Of a DNA stretch of 64,000 nt, positions 52,186 to 61,871 are shown one piece after another. The notes beneath the pieces were generated by a model, which saw only the letters and a list, made by a program, of their open reading frames with translations, did not search any database and was not told where the DNA came from. A program made the translations under genes and the position numbers. The stretch is taken from contig NZ_CAMQZG010000010.1 of assembly GCF_947039605.1 (NCBI RefSeq), positions 1 through 64,000 of the forward strand. The letters run 5' to 3'. Source of the DNA: an uncultured Clostridium sp. Lineage in GTDB: Bacteria > Bacillota > Clostridia > Clostridiales > Clostridiaceae. Every line of letters begins with the position of its first letter. Within the stretch, counting starts at the first letter, position 1.

Positions 52186-53583
52186 TTAAAATCTTTTCCT
52201 TTTACTTGATGATTTAATACCAAGTTCTTCTCTGTACTTTGCTACAGTCCTTCTAGAAATTTTCATATCAACCTCTAAAAGCTTATTTTCTATCATCTGA
52301 TCTGATAAAGGTTTTATCTTATCTTCAGCTTTAATTATTTCTTCTATTTCTCTCTTAATGTTAGTAACAGTCACATCTTCATCATCTGAATTACTATTAT
52401 TTATTGTATTATTTGATATTCCTGCTACAAATAAATCTTTTATTTTTACAGTACCAAAAGTTGTTAAAATATATTTTTCTCTTATTGCCCTTGATACTGT
52501 TGACTCATGCATATCTATAGCTTCTGCTATTTGTTTTAAAGTCATTGGTTTTAAAGCTTTTTTTCCATGTTCAAAAAAACCTCTTTGGAATTCTAATATT
52601 TTTTCCAATACTTTGTAAAGCGTAGACTTTCTTTGTTCAATACTTTTTATTAAAAACATTGCTTTGTTCATTTTTTCTTTAACATAGTCTTTTGCATCTT
52701 TATCATCTTCATTTAATACTTCATTATATATTGGGTTTATAGACAATGTTGGAATCACCTTATTATTCATTATTATAAAGTACTCTCCATCTATTTTTCT
52801 TATCTCTGCATCTGGTATTACAAATTTAACCTCTTCGCCTGTATAAAAACCTCTAGCTGGCTTTGGTTCTAATTTTTTAATCATATCACCATAATCCTGT
52901 GCATCTTTTATACTTATCTTTAATCTCTTTGCAATTACCTGATATTTATTATCGGCTATATCTTCTAAATGATTATTTATCATAGTTTCTGTAATATCAT
53001 TTAGTGTTTTTTTCTTTCTCAATTGAATAATTAAACACTCTTTTAGAGTCCTTGCTCCTATTCCAAGAGGTTCTAACCCTTGTACAATTGTAAGTGCAAG
53101 CTCTACTTCCTCATGTTCTTCATAAAGTTCATTTGTAATTTCTTCTAATGTTATATCTAAATAACCCTTCTCATTTAGACTTTCTATCATATACTCTGTT
53201 AGAATTCTTTCTTTACTTGTAAGATTTAACTCTGTTATCTGTTCTTTCAAAAAATCTTTAAGTGACTTTTCATTTGTAATAAAATTGAAAGGTGATGCCT
53301 TCTCATCATTACTGCTATAATCACCATAACTTTGAGACCCATAATTATCAAATTCTAAATATTTGATAAACTCTTTGTAATCTATCCTATCTTGCTCTTT
53401 TTTCTCTGGCATTTCCATATCATGAAAACTTGCTTCTAAAACAGGATTTTCTGCATATTCTTTTTCTATATATTCCCTTAAATCACAAGTCGACATTTGT
53501 AGAAGCTTGATTGATTGTTGCATTTGTTGTGTCATTACAAGTTTTTGTTCTTGTGACATTGTTAAGCTAAAATTCATTTCCAT
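52186..53583 (-). CDS. rpoN: RNA polymerase sigma-54 factor
   Basis: 465 residues from ATG (MEMNFSLTMSQEQKLVMTQQ, trimmed to MEMNFSLTMSQEQ); the frame open to 53616 has no ribosome binding site. Gln-rich region I (QQMQQSIKLLQMS), core-binding domain (LEPLGIGARTLKECLI), a helix-turn-helix (KQIAEAIDMHESTVSRAIREK, core AIDMHESTVSRAI) and the RpoN box SRRTVAKYREELG near the C-terminus. It directs transcription from -24/-12 promoters with AAA+ activators, none of which is in the window. It sits upstream of cggR, a frequent order in Clostridia. Confidence 0.95.
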   Translation of the reverse strand: MEMNFSLTMSQEQKLVMTQQMQQSIKLLQMSTCDLREYIEKEYAENPVLEASFHDMEMPEKKEQDRIDYKEFIKYLEFDNYGSQSYGDYSSNDEKASPFNFITNEKSLKDFLKEQITELNLTSKERILTEYMIESLNEKGYLDITLEEITNELYEEHEEVELALTIVQGLEPLGIGARTLKECLIIQLRKKKTLNDITETMINNHLEDIADNKYQVIAKRLKISIKDAQDYGDMIKKLEPKPARGFYTGEEVKFVIPDAEIRKIDGEYFIIMNNKVIPTLSINPIYNEVLNEDDKDAKDYVKEKMNKAMFLIKSIEQRKSTLYKVLEKILEFQRGFFEHGKKALKPMTLKQIAEAIDMHESTVSRAIREKYILTTFGTVKIKDLFVAGISNNTINNSNSDDEDVTVTNIKREIEEIIKAEDKIKPLSDQMIENKLLEVDMKISRRTVAKYREELGIKSSSKRKRF

Positions 53584-53743
53584 ATTTACACACCCATTTT
53601 TCTTTCTATTTATCACTACATTTACCTAGTTAAATTATCTAACAAATCTATTTTTTTTACAAGTATTCAAAGCAAACATTCCTTTTTGTACCATAAAATA
53701 AACTTTTTTTATAAATTTCATGTCAATTACTCTATATTAAACT

Positions 53744-53776
53744 AAAAAAGTAGCTTATACATATTTGCATAAGCTA
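53744..53776 (-). terminator. Terminator of cblS and the B12 island
   Basis: TAGCTTAT pairs with ATAAGCTA and is followed on the minus strand by a CTTTTTTAG run. It is 9 bases after the cblS stop. Confidence 0.85.
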
Positions 53777-53784
53777 TCTCCTTA

Positions 53785-54558
53785 TTATTTTAAAATTTTA
53801 ACTCTTCCAATCTCTAATATCTCTTCATCTATTCTTTTCTCTATTTTTCTGATCATATCTCTTTCAACTATTGCTAAAACAACAGTGCTTGGTCCTGCTG
53901 ATGTTTTGCAATCTATTTCTATATTCTCATACTTCTCTAATTCAATTCCATTTGTTTCCTCTAAAACTGATATTTCATAATCGATTCCTTTTGATCCTAC
54001 AGGAATTACATCTTTTGAGTAATCTAAAATTATCTTTAATGATTTCATAGATACTATTCTATTATCATCCTCTGCTAATGATTTTATTACCTCATCACCA
54101 ACAAGTGGTTTACCAACTGCAATTAATACATCATCTTTATCAATATCCCATAATCTCTCATCTAAACCTTCTTCACCTATTACAGTTACTCCAAATGCAG
54201 TTTGCATTACTTCTATATTATCCTCTGTACTGCCTGTTAAATTATCTTCTGTAAGTTTTCTTTCAAAATTTAATCCATTAAATTCATCCATGGCTCTTCT
54301 TATTCCATTTAGAATTTTTTCTCCTCTTCCATCCATCTCAACACAAAGATTATTAACTATAACCTTTGGAAGCGCTCTATAACTTAGAGTTTCAAACATA
54401 CAAACTCTAGTTGTTAAATATCCAACTATCTCCTCATCGACCTTTACAACATCACTGCTACTGCTACCAATTCCTCCGCAACTATCACAAGCTATTGTAA
54501 GAACTTTCCCCTCTGAAACCTCCATTAGGACCAAATCACGAAATTTAGATATTAACAT
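53785..54558 (-). CDS. cblS: Alpha-ribazole kinase CblS-like
   Basis: 257 residues. PurM/ThiL-like fold: an N-terminal ATP-binding CDSCGGIGSSSSD motif (about residues 24-36), acidic DMD-like VEMDGRG and a C-terminal TSAGPSTVV loop. The size and position right behind a CblT-like transporter and cobC/cobS/cobU fit CblS, which phosphorylates alpha-ribazole to alpha-ribazole phosphate, bypassing CobT. GGAG lies upstream of the ATG, and it overlaps cblT by 14 bp. Last gene of the cobalamin island. Confidence 0.8.
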   Translation of the reverse strand: MLISKFRDLVLMEVSEGKVLTIACDSCGGIGSSSSDVVKVDEEIVGYLTTRVCMFETLSYRALPKVIVNNLCVEMDGRGEKILNGIRRAMDEFNGLNFERKLTEDNLTGSTEDNIEVMQTAFGVTVIGEEGLDERLWDIDKDDVLIAVGKPLVGDEVIKSLAEDDNRIVSMKSLKIILDYSKDVIPVGSKGIDYEISVLEETNGIELEKYENIEIDCKTSAGPSTVVLAIVERDMIRKIEKRIDEEILEIGRVKILK

Positions 54559-55045
54559 TTTTAGCGCTCCTTTCTATTATACAAGCAATAATTATATTAA
54601 CTGCACCAGCTATTGTAAGTGGTATTATCATAGCTTTCACAAACAATGATATAGACATACCCCCTATAAATATACTGTGTACTACCCCTGTAACTAATAC
54701 CGAAATAGGACCATTTAGTAATATAGCTACACCTATACCTAATATTTTATTTATTTTATAAACTTTAGAAAAAATGTATACTGTTATCATCATTTCTAAA
54801 GCTATTGTTAAATGTATCGGTAGTGTTAATGGAAAACTTGAGGTTAATGCTGTAAATATATGTCCTAAGAAACCAACTATTCCTCCTATTACCGGATTAA
54901 TAATAATTCCTGCTAAAAAAGCTGGCATTGAATCAAAGGCAATACTTCCAAAAATCTTAAAATTTGCAAGAACTGCACTCATTGCTATTAAGATACTAGT
55001 TGTTGTTAATAATTTTGTTTTACTTTGAATTTTAATATTATTCAT
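54545..55045 (-). CDS. cblT: Alpha-ribazole transporter CblT-like (ECF S component)
   Basis: 166 residues, about five membrane segments; ECF S-component character is seen in SILIAMSAVLANFKIFG near the N-terminus and PVIGGIVGFLGHIFTA in the middle. Gene order next to cblS and cobC matches CblT, the alpha-ribazole uptake subunit. It would need a shared EcfA/EcfT module. AAGGGG lies 5 bases before the ATG. It overlaps the kinase gene, so uptake and phosphorylation are made together. Confidence 0.8.
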   Translation of the reverse strand: MNNIKIQSKTKLLTTTSILIAMSAVLANFKIFGSIAFDSMPAFLAGIIINPVIGGIVGFLGHIFTALTSSFPLTLPIHLTIALEMMITVYIFSKVYKINKILGIGVAILLNGPISVLVTGVVHSIFIGGMSISLFVKAMIIPLTIAGAVNIIIACIIERSAKNVNI

Positions 55046-55081
55046 TCTGTCCCCTTATTTCTTTATATTTCATTTAAAAGT

Positions 55082-55681
55082 CTATACATTTATTAAGTTT
55101 TTTAAATATGCAAATCCTTGCTTATATTCAATCTCTACAATTGAACTATTTCCATTGTAGAAGCTCCAAAACTTTTCTAGAGGTATATCTAATAAATATA
55201 ATATCGAAATCTTTATTATACCCTCATGCGCAACAACTATTGAATCTTCATTTTCTTCGCATAATTCTTCCAAAAATTTTTCAACACGATTTTGACATTC
55301 AATAAGGCTCTCACCATTTGGAATCTTATAGTTTATATAATCCTTTACCCAATTCTTATATTCAACTTTTTTTTCTAATTCCTTATGACTTTTACCTTCA
55401 AAAATTCCAAAATTGTACTCTCTTAAGTATTCGACTTCTACTAGTTTAAATCCTTTATTTTTCGATATTTTTTTTGCAAGTTTTTTACATCTTGTTAAAG
55501 GACTTGTATATACCTTAGTTTTATTAGAAACTTCTGATAAAATTTTAAAATCTTCTAATAAATTTGTTACATGTTCCATCTGTTTTTCACCAAGACTTGT
55601 TAATTCATAATCAATTTGCCCTCCATATATTTGTTTTTTATTCCCCTCACTTTGAGTATGTCTTATAAAGACTATTTTCAT
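55082..55681 (-). CDS. cobC: Alpha-ribazole phosphatase (CobC-like histidine phosphatase)
   Basis: 199 residues of the histidine phosphatase superfamily: catalytic His in FIRHTQSEGN (residue 7), the YTSPLTRCKKLAKK Arg block, and the second His in VVAHEGIIKI near 155. CobC dephosphorylates alpha-ribazole-5-phosphate or cobalamin-5-phosphate. Its start overlaps the stop of cobS by four bases (coupled translation), supporting the cobalamin role over a general phosphoglycerate mutase-like one. Confidence 0.85.
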   Translation of the reverse strand: MKIVFIRHTQSEGNKKQIYGGQIDYELTSLGEKQMEHVTNLLEDFKILSEVSNKTKVYTSPLTRCKKLAKKISKNKGFKLVEVEYLREYNFGIFEGKSHKELEKKVEYKNWVKDYINYKIPNGESLIECQNRVEKFLEELCEENEDSIVVAHEGIIKISILYLLDIPLEKFWSFYNGNSSIVEIEYKQGFAYLKNLINV

Positions 55682-56430
55682 TTAACTACTCCTATTACAT
55701 TTATTAATATATATGATGATATTAACCAAGATATTTGTGATATTTCTACTATCATTCCTAAAATATCACCTGTAACACCATCTATTTTTGTTTCAGTAAA
55801 TTTCACCAATTTAATTACTACTATATATGAAACTAACAACCCTAAAATAGCTATAAAATTCGAAGTTATTATACATATAATTACACATAGTAAATTTACT
55901 GTTATAAACATTGTTAAACAGTTTTTTGTTGCACCTTTTTCAACAAAGATTTTTCCCAAGCCTGCTTCTTTTCCATATACCGAAATCTTGCTTACAATAT
56001 AAAGATTGCACCTTCCAACAATTGGCATTATAAAAATTGCTACATAATTTGATTCTCCTAAAAAAATTGTATAACCAATCACTATTAATATTAATGATAG
56101 TACTCCAAAAGCACCAACTCTACTATCTTTCATTATCTCAAGTATTCTTTCTTTATTTCTCCCACTAAATAATCCATCAAAACTATCTGATAAACCATCT
56201 AAGTGTAATCCACCAGTTATAAATATGTATGTTAGTGTTAATATAAATCCAACTACTAACCTATTTTCTAAAGTTTTTAAGCACATTGAAACTAATAATA
56301 ATATTAATCCAATTATTACCCCTACAATCGAAGTCAAATTTATTGATTTTTCAAATTTATCTTCTGAATATTTTATTTTTCCAACTGGAATTCTTGTTAA
56401 GAAACTCAACATCAATTTTAGTCTATTCAT
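55678..56430 (-). CDS. cobS: Adenosylcobinamide-GDP ribazoletransferase
   Basis: 250 residues, about six membrane segments. The CobS signature GGLHLDGLSDSFDGLFSGR (about residues 75-93) with its Asp cluster is intact, followed by KDSRVGAFGVL. It joins adenosylcobinamide-GDP to alpha-ribazole (phosphate) to complete the nucleotide loop of B12. It sits between cobU and cobC with near-zero spacing. Confidence 0.93.
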   Translation of the reverse strand: MNRLKLMLSFLTRIPVGKIKYSEDKFEKSINLTSIVGVIIGLILLLVSMCLKTLENRLVVGFILTLTYIFITGGLHLDGLSDSFDGLFSGRNKERILEIMKDSRVGAFGVLSLILIVIGYTIFLGESNYVAIFIMPIVGRCNLYIVSKISVYGKEAGLGKIFVEKGATKNCLTMFITVNLLCVIICIITSNFIAILGLLVSYIVVIKLVKFTETKIDGVTGDILGMIVEISQISWLISSYILINVIGVVK

Positions 56431-56437
56431 ATCACAC

Positions 56438-56986
56438 CTATTTAACCCTTATCTCTATACCTGCAACTAAAAGATAAACCGCATCTGATAACCTTGCTAT
56501 CATTTGATTCATTCTACCTGCAATATCCCTAAATATAGCCCCAAGTTTATATGCTGGTACAATACCAAGTCCTACTTCATTAGAGACTATTATTACTTCT
56601 TTCCCTGTAAACGAACCTATAAACTCTTTTATTTCTGCTTCAACTGATTCTTCTAGTTTGTCTACTTCTTTTGGCGTTATCTTATCAAAGTCGTATCCTG
56701 ACTCTAATATAATATTGCTTATCATTAATGTTAAACAATCTAATAAGATAACCTCACACTTTTCATTATCATCACTTTTGTCAAAACCCCTATATTTTTC
56801 TAAAGTAATCCACTGATTATTTCTACTTTCTTTATGCTTATTTATTCTATCTTTCATTTCTGCATCAAATCCTATTGATGTTGCAACATACATAACATTA
56901 GAATCTAATTTAACCTTAAATTCTTCTGCTTTCTTCTCTGCAAATCTGCTTTTTCCACTTCTTGCACCACCTGTAACTAAAATCAT
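56438..56986 (-). CDS. cobU: Adenosylcobinamide kinase/guanylyltransferase
   Basis: 182 residues. P-loop VTGGARSGKSRFAEKKAEE (start GGARSGKS, residues 6-13), the YVATSIGFDAEM strand, guanylylated-His region HKESRNNQW, and the C-terminal GLGIVPAYKLGAIFRD motif. It phosphorylates adenosylcobinamide and attaches GMP. GGAGACAATTT precedes the ATG. Adjacent to cobS and btuD. Confidence 0.94.
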   Translation of the reverse strand: MILVTGGARSGKSRFAEKKAEEFKVKLDSNVMYVATSIGFDAEMKDRINKHKESRNNQWITLEKYRGFDKSDDNEKCEVILLDCLTLMISNIILESGYDFDKITPKEVDKLEESVEAEIKEFIGSFTGKEVIIVSNEVGLGIVPAYKLGAIFRDIAGRMNQMIARLSDAVYLLVAGIEIRVK

Positions 56987-56997
56987 AAATTGTCTCC

Positions 56998-57765
56998 TTA
57001 CTTCTTAGGACTTATTATATAATCTGATTCTTCATATTCTATTATTTTAATCTTATCTTTATAAACTTCTTTTAATTTTTCGCTTTCTACAATAATTTTC
57101 CTATCTGCATTTATAATAACTTCTCCATCATCAATAAGAACTATCTCATCACAATAAGTAAAAGCAATATTAAGGTCATGAAGTACCATTATAATGGTAA
57201 GATTATATTCTTTCTTCATATCCTCTATAAGATTCATAATATCAACACTATTATGAATATCAAGCATTGATGTTGGTTCATCTAATAATAATATTTCTGT
57301 CTTTTGTGCTAGAGCCCTCGCTATAAAAATTTTTTGTGCTTCTCCCCCACTAAGCTCTGATATATATCTATCTTTAAATTTTTCTATATCAAGCCTGTTC
57401 ATTATAATATCAACTATTTCTATATCCTCTTTACTTTCACTCCCTAAAAGTTCCATGTAAGGATACCTTCCCATCATAACTATTTCACTTACAGTAAAAT
57501 CTATATCTCTACTATTTTCCTGAAATACAAATGCTATTTTTTTAGAGTATTCTTTTATTGAGTATTCTCTAATATCTTTCTTACATAAAAAGATACTCTT
57601 TTTACTTGGTTCATTTATTCTCATCATGGCTTTTAAAAGTGTACTTTTCCCTGCACCATTAGGACCTATGATTCCATAAGTTTTACCATTTTCAAACTCT
57701 ATATTTATATTTTTTAATAATTTTTTTTCACCTATACTATAATTAAAATTTTCAAACTTTATCAT
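56998..57765 (-). CDS. btuD: Corrinoid ABC transporter ATPase BtuD/FepC-type
   Basis: 255 residues. Walker A GPNGAGKST (near 36-44), signature ELSGGEAQK, Walker B ILLLDEPTSMLD and H-loop VLHDLN. FepC/BtuD-type ATPase of a metal-chelate importer. It overlaps btuC by four bases. The riboswitch and neighbours indicate that the substrate is a corrinoid, not a siderophore. Confidence 0.9.
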   Translation of the reverse strand: MIKFENFNYSIGEKKLLKNINIEFENGKTYGIIGPNGAGKSTLLKAMMRINEPSKKSIFLCKKDIREYSIKEYSKKIAFVFQENSRDIDFTVSEIVMMGRYPYMELLGSESKEDIEIVDIIMNRLDIEKFKDRYISELSGGEAQKIFIARALAQKTEILLLDEPTSMLDIHNSVDIMNLIEDMKKEYNLTIIMVLHDLNIAFTYCDEIVLIDDGEVIINADRKIIVESEKLKEVYKDKIKIIEYEESDYIISPKK

Positions 57766-58778
57766 CCTTCTACCTTTTTTCTTTCTTTATAAACTAAGTA
57801 CATAAAATATGGTGCTCCAAATATTGATGTCACTATCCCTATTGGAACTTCTGTATTCTCTAGTACTGACCTTGATATATTGTCACACACAAGTAAAAAT
57901 ATCATTCCAAGCATTGCTATAAATATAAAGTTTTTTCTATAATTTGAACCCATAACCATTCTTATCATATGTGGAATTATAAGACCTACAAATCCTATTG
58001 TCCCTGTAAAGCTAACTGTCGTAGCTATAAGTATGCTACTTGCTATAAGTAGATTACGCCTAAGCGTTACCGAATCAACTCCTAGTGATTTTGCAACATC
58101 TTCGCCAAGTAATAATAAATTTAAATTTTTTCTATTTAAGAAAAAGTAAATTAATATTGGCGCACTTATTAGGGCGAGTACTATAACTCTCTTATATGTA
58201 GCTGTTGAAAAGTTTCCCATTCCCCACATAAAAAGCTCTATTTGTCTATCATTTGAATATGTTCTTATAAGCGCAAGTGCTGATGAAAATAAATAATTAA
58301 TTCCTATGCCAGCTAAAAGAAGCCTTATTGTAGAACTTTTTCCTTTTACCCCCGAGAGTAAAAAAACTAATGCATTTGCAATTATTGCTCCTACAAATGC
58401 AAATATAGGTATAAACCCACCTATTAAAAAGCCTATAGCTGCCCCAAGTGATGCCCCTGAAGAAACACCTAAAATATAGGGGTCTGCCATTGAATTTTTA
58501 AATATTGATTGATATACTGCCCCTGTCACTGCAAGATTAACCCCTGTTAAAAGTGCTAAAAGAATTCTTGGAACTCGAAGTTTCATTATAATTATTTCAG
58601 TAGAAGTTTCTGGAGTTTCACTAAATAAATTTGAAAAAAATATTTCAAAACAATCTTTTATTGATATATTAGCAACTCCAATTGCTATAGATGAAAATGA
58701 TAGAAGTATTATAAATAAAGTTAATAGGAAATATAAAAACTTTATATTTCCTATCTTCCTAAACTTGATTTTATTCAT
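57762..58778 (-). CDS. btuC: Corrinoid ABC transporter permease BtuC-type
   Basis: 338 residues, about ten membrane segments of the FecCD family: MKLRVPRILLALLTGVNLAV (core RVPRILLALLTG), GAVYQSIFKNSMADPYILGVSSGA (core NSMADPYILGVSSGA) and GFVGLIIPHMIRMVMGSNYR, core FVGLIIPHMIR. It forms the translocation path with BtuD. It overlaps both btuF and btuD, so the three form a tight operon. Confidence 0.92.
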   Translation of the reverse strand: MNKIKFRKIGNIKFLYFLLTLFIILLSFSSIAIGVANISIKDCFEIFFSNLFSETPETSTEIIIMKLRVPRILLALLTGVNLAVTGAVYQSIFKNSMADPYILGVSSGASLGAAIGFLIGGFIPIFAFVGAIIANALVFLLSGVKGKSSTIRLLLAGIGINYLFSSALALIRTYSNDRQIELFMWGMGNFSTATYKRVIVLALISAPILIYFFLNRKNLNLLLLGEDVAKSLGVDSVTLRRNLLIASSILIATTVSFTGTIGFVGLIIPHMIRMVMGSNYRKNFIFIAMLGMIFLLVCDNISRSVLENTEVPIGIVTSIFGAPYFMYLVYKERKKVEG

Positions 58779-59754
58779 ACTTCATATCAGGATTTATTAT
58801 TTTAGCAACAGCTTCAAGTGCATCAACTACTCTTGGAGATTGTCTTGATATTTCATCTTCATTAACTTCGTAAACTTGTCCTTCTTTAACTGCCTTTAAA
58901 TCTTTATATCCTTCAAGTTCTGATAATTGCTTCTTTAAATCTCTTCCACTTGGAACTATTATTATATCCGGATTTTTTTCTATTAACTTTTCTTTTGAAT
59001 ACTGCCATCCCTCAACATCTTTAGCAATATTAACTCCACCTGCAAGTTCTAATATTTCACTTATAAAAGTATCTCCACCAGCTGCAAAATCTCCATTTTC
59101 TCCAAATGAATTAGTGAAATATACTGTTTTTCTTTCTCCACCTTTTATGTGGTTATTAACAGCAGCTTGTACCTTTTCTTTTTTAGCTTGCATTTCTTTA
59201 ATTATGTCATTAGCTTTATCTACTTCTCCAATAAGTCTACCTGTTTCCATTATTGCAGAGTATGTTCCATCAAAATTATCTTGCTCATTTAAAAATACTG
59301 TAGGTATTTTTAATTCTCTTAATTTTTCTACAACTTCTTTTGATGTATGTGTTGAAGCTATTATTAAATCTGGGTCAAGTTCTACTATTTTTTCAAGAGT
59401 TGGGTCTGCTGTTCCACCTACTGATACTGAATCTTTTATTTCTTCTGGGTAATTACAATATTCTGTTCTACCTACAAGCCTAGCTTCAGCTCCAAGTGCT
59501 GCAACTATTTCTGTTATACTAGGAGATAATGATACTATTTTTTGTGGTTTTTCACTTATCTTAACTGTATAATCAGATGAATCTTTTATTTCAACTTCCT
59601 CATAAGGCTTTGCTGGCGCATCCTTATCTGCTGATTCTGTTGTTTCTGCCTTATCTGCTGGCTTTTCTACTTTTTCATCAGACCCTCCACAAGCTACAAA
59701 TGCACTCCCACTCATAACTAAAGCTAATATCAATGCTAATTTTCTTAATTTCAC
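58771..59754 (-). CDS. btuF: Corrinoid-binding lipoprotein BtuF-type
   Basis: 327 residues with GTG start 8 bases after AGGGGG. Lipoprotein signal peptide with lipobox FVACG (Cys22), then an acidic/Lys linker, then a type III periplasmic-binding fold (IVSLSPSITEIVAALGAEARLVG core SLSPSITEIVAALG, later DPDLIIA and YEVNEDEISRQSPRV). It captures corrinoids outside the cell for BtuCD. Confidence 0.9.
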   Translation of the reverse strand: MKLRKLALILALVMSGSAFVACGGSDEKVEKPADKAETTESADKDAPAKPYEEVEIKDSSDYTVKISEKPQKIVSLSPSITEIVAALGAEARLVGRTEYCNYPEEIKDSVSVGGTADPTLEKIVELDPDLIIASTHTSKEVVEKLRELKIPTVFLNEQDNFDGTYSAIMETGRLIGEVDKANDIIKEMQAKKEKVQAAVNNHIKGGERKTVYFTNSFGENGDFAAGGDTFISEILELAGGVNIAKDVEGWQYSKEKLIEKNPDIIIVPSGRDLKKQLSELEGYKDLKAVKEGQVYEVNEDEISRQSPRVVDALEAVAKIINPDMKYE

Positions 59755-59870
59755 TTTTTCTTCCCCCTAAAAATATAATTTATATATAAACCTAGCTATC
59801 TTTACTTAAATATAACTAGACTGATATTCTACCTAAATCCTTTTCACCAAACTTATTATTAAATGTTTTC

Positions 59871-61427
59871 TTACTTATAATTTCTCTCAACATTTTCACC
59901 ATTTAAAATCTTATATATTTTATCCATATCTAAAGAATCCCTTAATATATTAGCAAGTTTATTATATTCTTTATCTTTTATCTGTTTATACGTTTTCTCA
60001 TCAAGTTCTTTCTCTACATAAGAAATTCCCTTTTCCACTCTTATATTATGTGCAATCTTCCTTGTAAATGACAAAGTATCAAATATCCCATGCACATAAG
60101 TACCAAATACTCTATTATCTTTACTTCTATACCCTTCAATTCTTCTCTCATCTTTTCCTTGAATTTCTCTCAGTTCTAAAAATGGCACTGCATTTTCTTT
60201 CACTTCTACAGTTCTTCCCATGTGAATTTCATATCCCTCAATATAGAATTCACCACAGCCACTTAATATTCCTTCTTTTGAAACAATTTCCCCTCTAATT
60301 TGTGTTGTAACTTTTGTATCCTTAAATTCTGTAACTATATCTAAAAGTCCAAGACCTTTTATTTCTTCTATATCACATTCTGATTTTGTAGTATTTATAA
60401 TTTTAGTTCCTAGCATTTGAAAACCACCACAAATTCCAAATATATAAGTTCCCTTTTTATTTAAATCATTTAACTTTTTATCATAACCCATATCTTTTAA
60501 ATATATTAAGTCTTTAATAGTATTTTTAGACCCTGGAATTATAACCATATCTGCCTCATTTAACTCTTCTACGTTTACTGCATAACTAGCATTGATTCCA
60601 TCAAGTGAATACAGTACATTAAAATCTGTAAAATTAGACATATAAGGCATTCTAATAATTTTTATATTAATCTCACCCTCAACTGCTTTTCTTACAACTT
60701 TTAATCTATCAGACACTGCATCCTCTTCATCAATTTCAAGCCTAAAGTACGGAACTACACCAAGTACTGGTATATTTATTAAATCCTCTAACATTTTAAG
60801 CCCCGGTTCTAATATTGTTATATCTCCCCTAAACTTATTTATAATTACACCTTTTACTCTATTTCTTTCTTCCTCTGTAAGTAGTGCTAGAGTTCCATAT
60901 ATAGAAGCAAAAACTCCCCCCTTATCAATATCACCAACTAAAACTACTGGTGAATCTACAAGCTCTGCCATTCCCATATTAACTAAATCTCTTTCTCTAA
61001 GATTTATCTCAGCAGGGCTTCCTGCACCCTCAAGAATTATCATGTCATAATCATCATCTAATGTTTTATATATTTTTTTTATTTTTTCCTTAAACTCATC
61101 TTTTTGTGTATGATAATCAATTGCTGATAAATCACCATATACTTCTCCATTAAAAATTATCTGAGCATTCATATCTCCTGTTGGTTTCATAAGAATTGGA
61201 TTCATGGCACATCTTGGCTCAGTACATGCTGCTTCTGCCTGAACTACCTGGGCTCTGCCCATTTCCTTACCATCTTTTGTGATATATGAATTTAAACTCA
61301 TATTTTGTGATTTAAAAGGCGCAACCTTGTTCCCATCTTGATATAAGACTCTACATATCCCTGCTGTTATAACACTTTTACCAACATCTGATGCTGTACC
61401 TTGTATCATTAAATTCTTAGATTTCAT
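59871..61427 (-). CDS. cobQ: Cobyric acid synthase (CobQ/CbiP)
   Basis: 518 residues from ATG at 61427 (MKSKNLMIQGTASDVGKS), 9 bases after AAGGAG; earlier in-frame ATGs overlap or precede it. N-terminal ATPase/amidotransferase domain: GTASDVGKSVITAG P-loop, QAEAACTEPRCAMNPILMKP, GDIDKGGVFAS. C-terminal class I glutaminase domain with the Cys in FGICGGFQMLG near residue 335 and the His in TYVHGIFD. It amidates cobyrinic acid diamide side chains. First gene of the island, directly behind the cobalamin riboswitch. Confidence 0.95.
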   Translation of the reverse strand: MKSKNLMIQGTASDVGKSVITAGICRVLYQDGNKVAPFKSQNMSLNSYITKDGKEMGRAQVVQAEAACTEPRCAMNPILMKPTGDMNAQIIFNGEVYGDLSAIDYHTQKDEFKEKIKKIYKTLDDDYDMIILEGAGSPAEINLRERDLVNMGMAELVDSPVVLVGDIDKGGVFASIYGTLALLTEEERNRVKGVIINKFRGDITILEPGLKMLEDLINIPVLGVVPYFRLEIDEEDAVSDRLKVVRKAVEGEINIKIIRMPYMSNFTDFNVLYSLDGINASYAVNVEELNEADMVIIPGSKNTIKDLIYLKDMGYDKKLNDLNKKGTYIFGICGGFQMLGTKIINTTKSECDIEEIKGLGLLDIVTEFKDTKVTTQIRGEIVSKEGILSGCGEFYIEGYEIHMGRTVEVKENAVPFLELREIQGKDERRIEGYRSKDNRVFGTYVHGIFDTLSFTRKIAHNIRVEKGISYVEKELDEKTYKQIKDKEYNKLANILRDSLDMDKIYKILNGENVERNYK

Positions 61428-61465
61428 AATCATTTTCTCCTTATTTCTCATTTTCAAATATAAAA

Positions 61466-61494
61466 ACCCCTTGAAATTATAAAATTCAAGAGGT
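61466..61494 (-). terminator. Riboswitch-controlled terminator upstream of cobQ
   Basis: On the minus strand, ACCTCTTGAA pairs with TTCAAGGGGT (with G-U) and is followed by TTTTATATTTG. It lies between the B12 aptamer and cobQ, so ligand binding would stop transcription here. Confidence 0.85.
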
Positions 61495-61554
61495 ATAAAA
61501 AGTCTACTTTAATAAGTTACTAGTTTCTTTAGCAACTACTTGTTACACTCATTT

Positions 61555-61735
61555 CCCACCGAAAGATGTTTATTTCATACTAGGTAGGTCTCCTGACTTA
61601 TAGTTCATCCTTTAGAAACCCTTACCATAAAAATATTACAGTGGATGTGTTTCTATTATCCCTATACACAGTAGCGGGGGCTGTAGTTTTTAACTTTCCC
61701 TATTAAGCTTATATCTTAGCACCTAATACTCTATT
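61555..61735 (-). promoter_or_regulatory. Adenosylcobalamin riboswitch
   Basis: The minus strand shows the conserved aptamer blocks in order: the GCCCCCGCTACTGTG segment, then CCACTG and TATGGTAAGGG, then the B12 box AAGTCAGGAGACCTACC (61599-61583). A TTGACA/TAACTA promoter pair with a 17-base spacer lies upstream (61782-61754). Control of cobQ and the downstream genes by B12 is well supported. Confidence 0.93.
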
Positions 61736-61840
61736 TTCTTTTAACAATTATTATAGTTACATATATAATTACTAATTGTCAATATTTTCTAAATTTATTC
61801 TTATTACTTTTAAAGTTTATTAACAAGAGCAAAAAAATAA

Positions 61841-61859
61841 GGATAGCTTATCGCTATCC
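61841..61859 (-). terminator. Terminator of degV
   Basis: GGATAGC pairs with GCTATCC around five bases and on the minus strand is followed by TTATTTTTTT. About 12 bases after the degV stop. Confidence 0.85.
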
Positions 61860-61871
61860 TTTTAAAATATA

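Noticed and set aside
59114..59452. 112-residue plus-strand frame opposite btuF
   Set aside because: An antisense shadow without ribosome binding site or recognisable domain.
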